The position numbers were made by a program, and so were the translations under genes. From NCBI RefSeq assembly GCF_000721935.1, contig NZ_KL585383.1, positions 142,794 to 149,102 on the forward strand: a stretch of 6,309 nucleotides of DNA. The letters run 5' to 3'. This DNA is from Streptomyces sp. NRRL WC-3549. Lineage in GTDB: Bacteria; Actinomycetota; Actinomycetes; Streptomycetales; Streptomycetaceae. Within the stretch, counting starts at the first letter, position 1, and the number at the start of each line of letters is the position of its first letter. The notes below the pieces were generated by a model. That model was not told the origin of the DNA. It was given only the letters and a program-made list of their open reading frames with translations, and made no database searches. Below are positions 5,011 to 6,309 of the stretch, in pieces.

Positions 5011-5925
5011 ATGGCTGGAACCGGAGCACCCTCACTCGCCCGCGCCGAGCAGTTCGTCTGGCTGACGGCACGCGTCCTGGAACAACGGCGGTTCGCCCAC
5101 CTCTTCCTGGGCGGGAGCGCGGACGCGGTCGAGGCCGCCCTCACCGCCTACCTGAACGAGGACGGCGGCTACGGTCACGCGCTGGAACCCGATCTCCGGG
5201 GGCCCGTGAGCCAGCCGCTGCACACCGCCCACGCGCTCAGCGTCCTCGACTCGATCGGCCGGTGCGCCGGGCCGCGGGTGGAGCGGATCTGCCGCTACCT
5301 GACCGAGGTGTCGACCAAGGAGGGCGCGCTGCCCGCGCTGCACCCCTCGCAGCGCGGGTACCCCGCCGCTCCCTTCATCCCCGTCGTGGACGACCCGCCC
5401 GCGGAGCTGCTGGCGACCGGCCCGGTGGTCGGGCTGCTGCACCGCAACGAGGTGTGGCACGCGTGGCTGTTCCGGGCCACCGACTTCTGCTGGGCCGCCG
5501 TCGACGCGCTGGAGCGGTCCCATCCGTACGAGATCGAGGCGGCCGTGGCCTTCCTGGACGGTGTCCCGGACCGGGCGCGCGCCGAGGCCGCCGCCGACCG
5601 GCTCGGAGACCTGGTGCGCGGGCAGGGCCTCGTGGTGCTGGACCCGGCGCGCCGGGCGGAGTACCCGGTAGCGGCCGGTTACGCCCCCGGGGAGCACCAC
5701 TTCCCGTACGACTACGCGCGCACACCCGGGTCGCTCGCGCGCCGCTGGTTCAGCGAGGAGGAGATGGAGCGCTCCCTGGACCGGCTGGCCGCCGAGCAGC
5801 GGGAGGACGGAGGCTGGCCGGTCAGCTGGCGGCGGTGGGCGCCCGGGACCGAGCTGGAGGGGCGCCCCCTCGTGACCCTGAGGGCCTTGCAGACCCTCAG
5901 GGCCTACGGGCGCGGCCTGCGCTGA
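5011..5925 (+). CDS. Prenyltransferase/squalene-cyclase-like alpha/alpha-toroid protein
   Basis: This 304-residue soluble protein starts MAGTGAPSLARAEQFVWLTA. It carries repeats typical of alpha/alpha-toroid folds (prenyltransferase beta subunits, terpene cyclases). 'LNEDGGYGHAL' at about 48-58 and 'QREDGGW' at 263-269 are QW-like units (the latter fits Q-x3-G-x-W), separated by paired helices. I see no DxDD (class II cyclase), no DDxxD and no zinc-ligand arrangement of protein prenyltransferases, and the protein is about half the length of a squalene-hopene cyclase. Catalysis is therefore doubtful; a binding or unknown enzymatic role is as likely. No signal peptide is evident. ATG 5011 is chosen over the open frame back to 4930 because similarity-like sequence starts there and a leaderless promoter fits it. 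The gene is divergent from DUF3046 (79 bp apart) and convergent with azlD (5 bp apart). Confidence 0.8.
   Translation: MAGTGAPSLARAEQFVWLTARVLEQRRFAHLFLGGSADAVEAALTAYLNEDGGYGHALEPDLRGPVSQPLHTAHALSVLDSIGRCAGPRVERICRYLTEVSTKEGALPALHPSQRGYPAAPFIPVVDDPPAELLATGPVVGLLHRNEVWHAWLFRATDFCWAAVDALERSHPYEIEAAVAFLDGVPDRARAEAAADRLGDLVRGQGLVVLDPARRAEYPVAAGYAPGEHHFPYDYARTPGSLARRWFSEEEMERSLDRLAAEQREDGGWPVSWRRWAPGTELEGRPLVTLRALQTLRAYGRGLR
5876..5902. terminator. Candidate bidirectional terminator inside the 3' end of the toroid-protein gene
   Basis: CCCTGAGGG (5876-5884) and CCCTCAGGG (5894-5902) are perfect 9-bp inverted arms around a 9-base loop, ending 23 nt before the gene's stop. For azlD on the other strand the hairpin begins about 28 nt after its stop. 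With only 5 bp between the two converging genes, a shared hairpin is plausible, though there is no T-run. The same bases are also a near-direct repeat (GACCCTSAGGGCCT) that encodes a repeated Thr-Leu-Arg-Ala, so it may simply be coding repetition. Confidence 0.4.
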
Positions 5926-5930
5926 GAGGC

Positions 5931-6236
5931 CTACGTCACGGCGCGCACGCCCGCCGTGACGACGACGGCCGCGCCGACGACGACCAGGAAGGGAGCCCGC
6001 AGGGCGAGGGCGAGGGCGGCGGCGGCGAGCCCTGCCGCCCTGGCGTCCAGCACCAGGTGCTGTCCGTCGCCGAAGGTCTGCTGGGCGGTGAGGGCGGCGA
6101 GCAGGGCGACCGGCAGGAGCGCGGCCAGCCGCTGTACGACAGGGCGTTCCAGCACCCCCGCGGGCATCAGCAGTCCCATGAGTTTGGCGAGATAGCAGCC
6201 CGCCGCGGTGAGCCCGATGGCGATCCAGATGTTCAC
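5931..6236 (-). CDS. azlD: AzlD domain-containing branched-chain amino-acid transport protein
   Basis: AzlD is the small partner of AzlC in a two-subunit membrane exporter of branched-chain amino acids (azlCD of Bacillus subtilis, ygaZH of E. coli). The 101-residue protein has about four hydrophobic segments: 3-25, 37-50, 66-80 and 82-99. It includes the family-type 'YLAKLMGLLMPAGVLERPVVQRLAALLPVALLAAL' region, in which a conserved Pro-Arg/Pro-Val turn precedes the 'LLPVALLAAL' helix. The start is GTG 6236, with GGAGG 4-5 nt upstream. Its first bases overlap the TGA of the upstream frame in a GTGA arrangement, so it is probably translated by coupling to azlC. Substrate specificity is by family only. 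Confidence 0.9.
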   Translation of the reverse strand: MNIWIAIGLTAAGCYLAKLMGLLMPAGVLERPVVQRLAALLPVALLAALTAQQTFGDGQHLVLDARAAGLAAAALALALRAPFLVVVGAAVVVTAGVRAVT

Positions 6237-6294
6237 CGGCCCTCCCGGGGCTTCGTCGTGGGCGCGGTCGCGTCCGGGGTGCCGTTCCTGCCGC
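6233..6294 (-). CDS. azlC: AzlC C-terminus, truncated by the contig edge
   Basis: On the minus strand a frame enters from the adapter and ends with TGA at 6235-6233, overlapping the azlD GTG by 4 bp. It translates to about 20 hydrophilic residues, 'GRNGTPDATAPTTKPREGR', which would be the cytoplasmic tail of the upstream subunit. The assignment to azlC rests on the conserved azlC-azlD order and the GTGA overlap, not on any domain, because no domain is left in the window. Confidence 0.5.
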
Positions 6295-6309
6295 GTCTCT
6301 TATACACAT
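6295..6309 (-). other. Sequencing-adapter remnant (Tn5/Nextera mosaic end), right edge
   Basis: GTCTCTTATACACAT is 15 bases of the reverse-complement mosaic end (full form CTGTCTCTTATACACATCT). The two bases that should precede it (CT) read GC instead, so the junction is slightly imperfect. On the minus strand it encodes the tell-tale MCIRD peptide, and a 425-residue false frame starts from it. Confidence 0.93.

Noticed and set aside
3062..5065. Plus-strand frame of 667 codons
   Set aside because: It is antisense to the AI-2E transporter and DUF3046 genes. Its His/Arg/Gly/Asp-rich composition is what a high-GC gene gives on its opposite strand, and there is no ribosome site or domain.
5032..6309. 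Minus-strand frame of 425 codons starting MCIRD
   Set aside because: Its start codon is adapter sequence and the rest is out of frame with azlD and antisense to the toroid-protein gene.
1..6309. Transposon, suggested by mosaic-end sequence at both edges
   Set aside because: The ends are the synthetic 19-bp hyperactive Tn5 mosaic end used in libraries, no transposase or passenger gene lies between, and the gene order is ordinary chromosomal synteny.
1..6309. CRISPR array, tRNA, rRNA, phage or defence island
   Set aside because: No regularly spaced repeats, no tRNA-like cloverleaf sequence, no integrase, capsid or nuclease/effector gene is visible; all genes fit a housekeeping chromosomal segment.

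Overview
The window is a very GC-rich piece of actinobacterial chromosome, almost certainly from a Streptomyces. The basis is GC-dominated third codon positions, GTG starts, the recA-recX pair next to a DUF3046 gene, and the families present. It is a short assembled contig rather than a natural segment: both ends carry remnants of the 19-bp Tn5/Nextera mosaic end (1-14 and 6295-6309). The genes cut at the ends are therefore broken by the assembly, not by biology.

Layout, left to right. A truncated plus-strand gene of DUF6197 type (to 534) converges on a block of minus-strand genes. In transcription order (right to left) this block is a DUF3046 gene (4931-4737), an AI-2E/UPF0118 family membrane transporter (4666-3362), a small uncharacterised protein (3135-2836), recA (2514-1384) and recX (1380-691). 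A plus-strand gene for an alpha/alpha-toroid, prenyltransferase/squalene-cyclase-like protein (5011-5925) is divergent from DUF3046. It converges on azlD (6236-5931), which overlaps the last codons of a truncated azlC by 4 bp.

The functional centre is recombinational repair. RecA forms the recombinase filament and triggers LexA self-cleavage; RecX, 3 nt downstream, modulates RecA. The recA leader holds two damage-responsive promoter signals about 90 bp apart. Upstream is a TTGACA promoter whose spacer and -10 are covered by a LexA-type box (core GAAC-N4-ATTC). Downstream is an exact match to the LexA-independent RecA-NDp/PafBC motif (TTGTCAGTG-N8-TANNNT). A stable hairpin lies between them.

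I see no mobile element, intein, CRISPR, tRNA or defence system, and no clear new biological system. The best leads are the two-promoter recA leader, the tandem 23-bp repeat carrying the Shine-Dalgarno of the small gene upstream of recA, the apparently leaderless divergent pair at 4931/5011, and the uncharacterised toroid protein.
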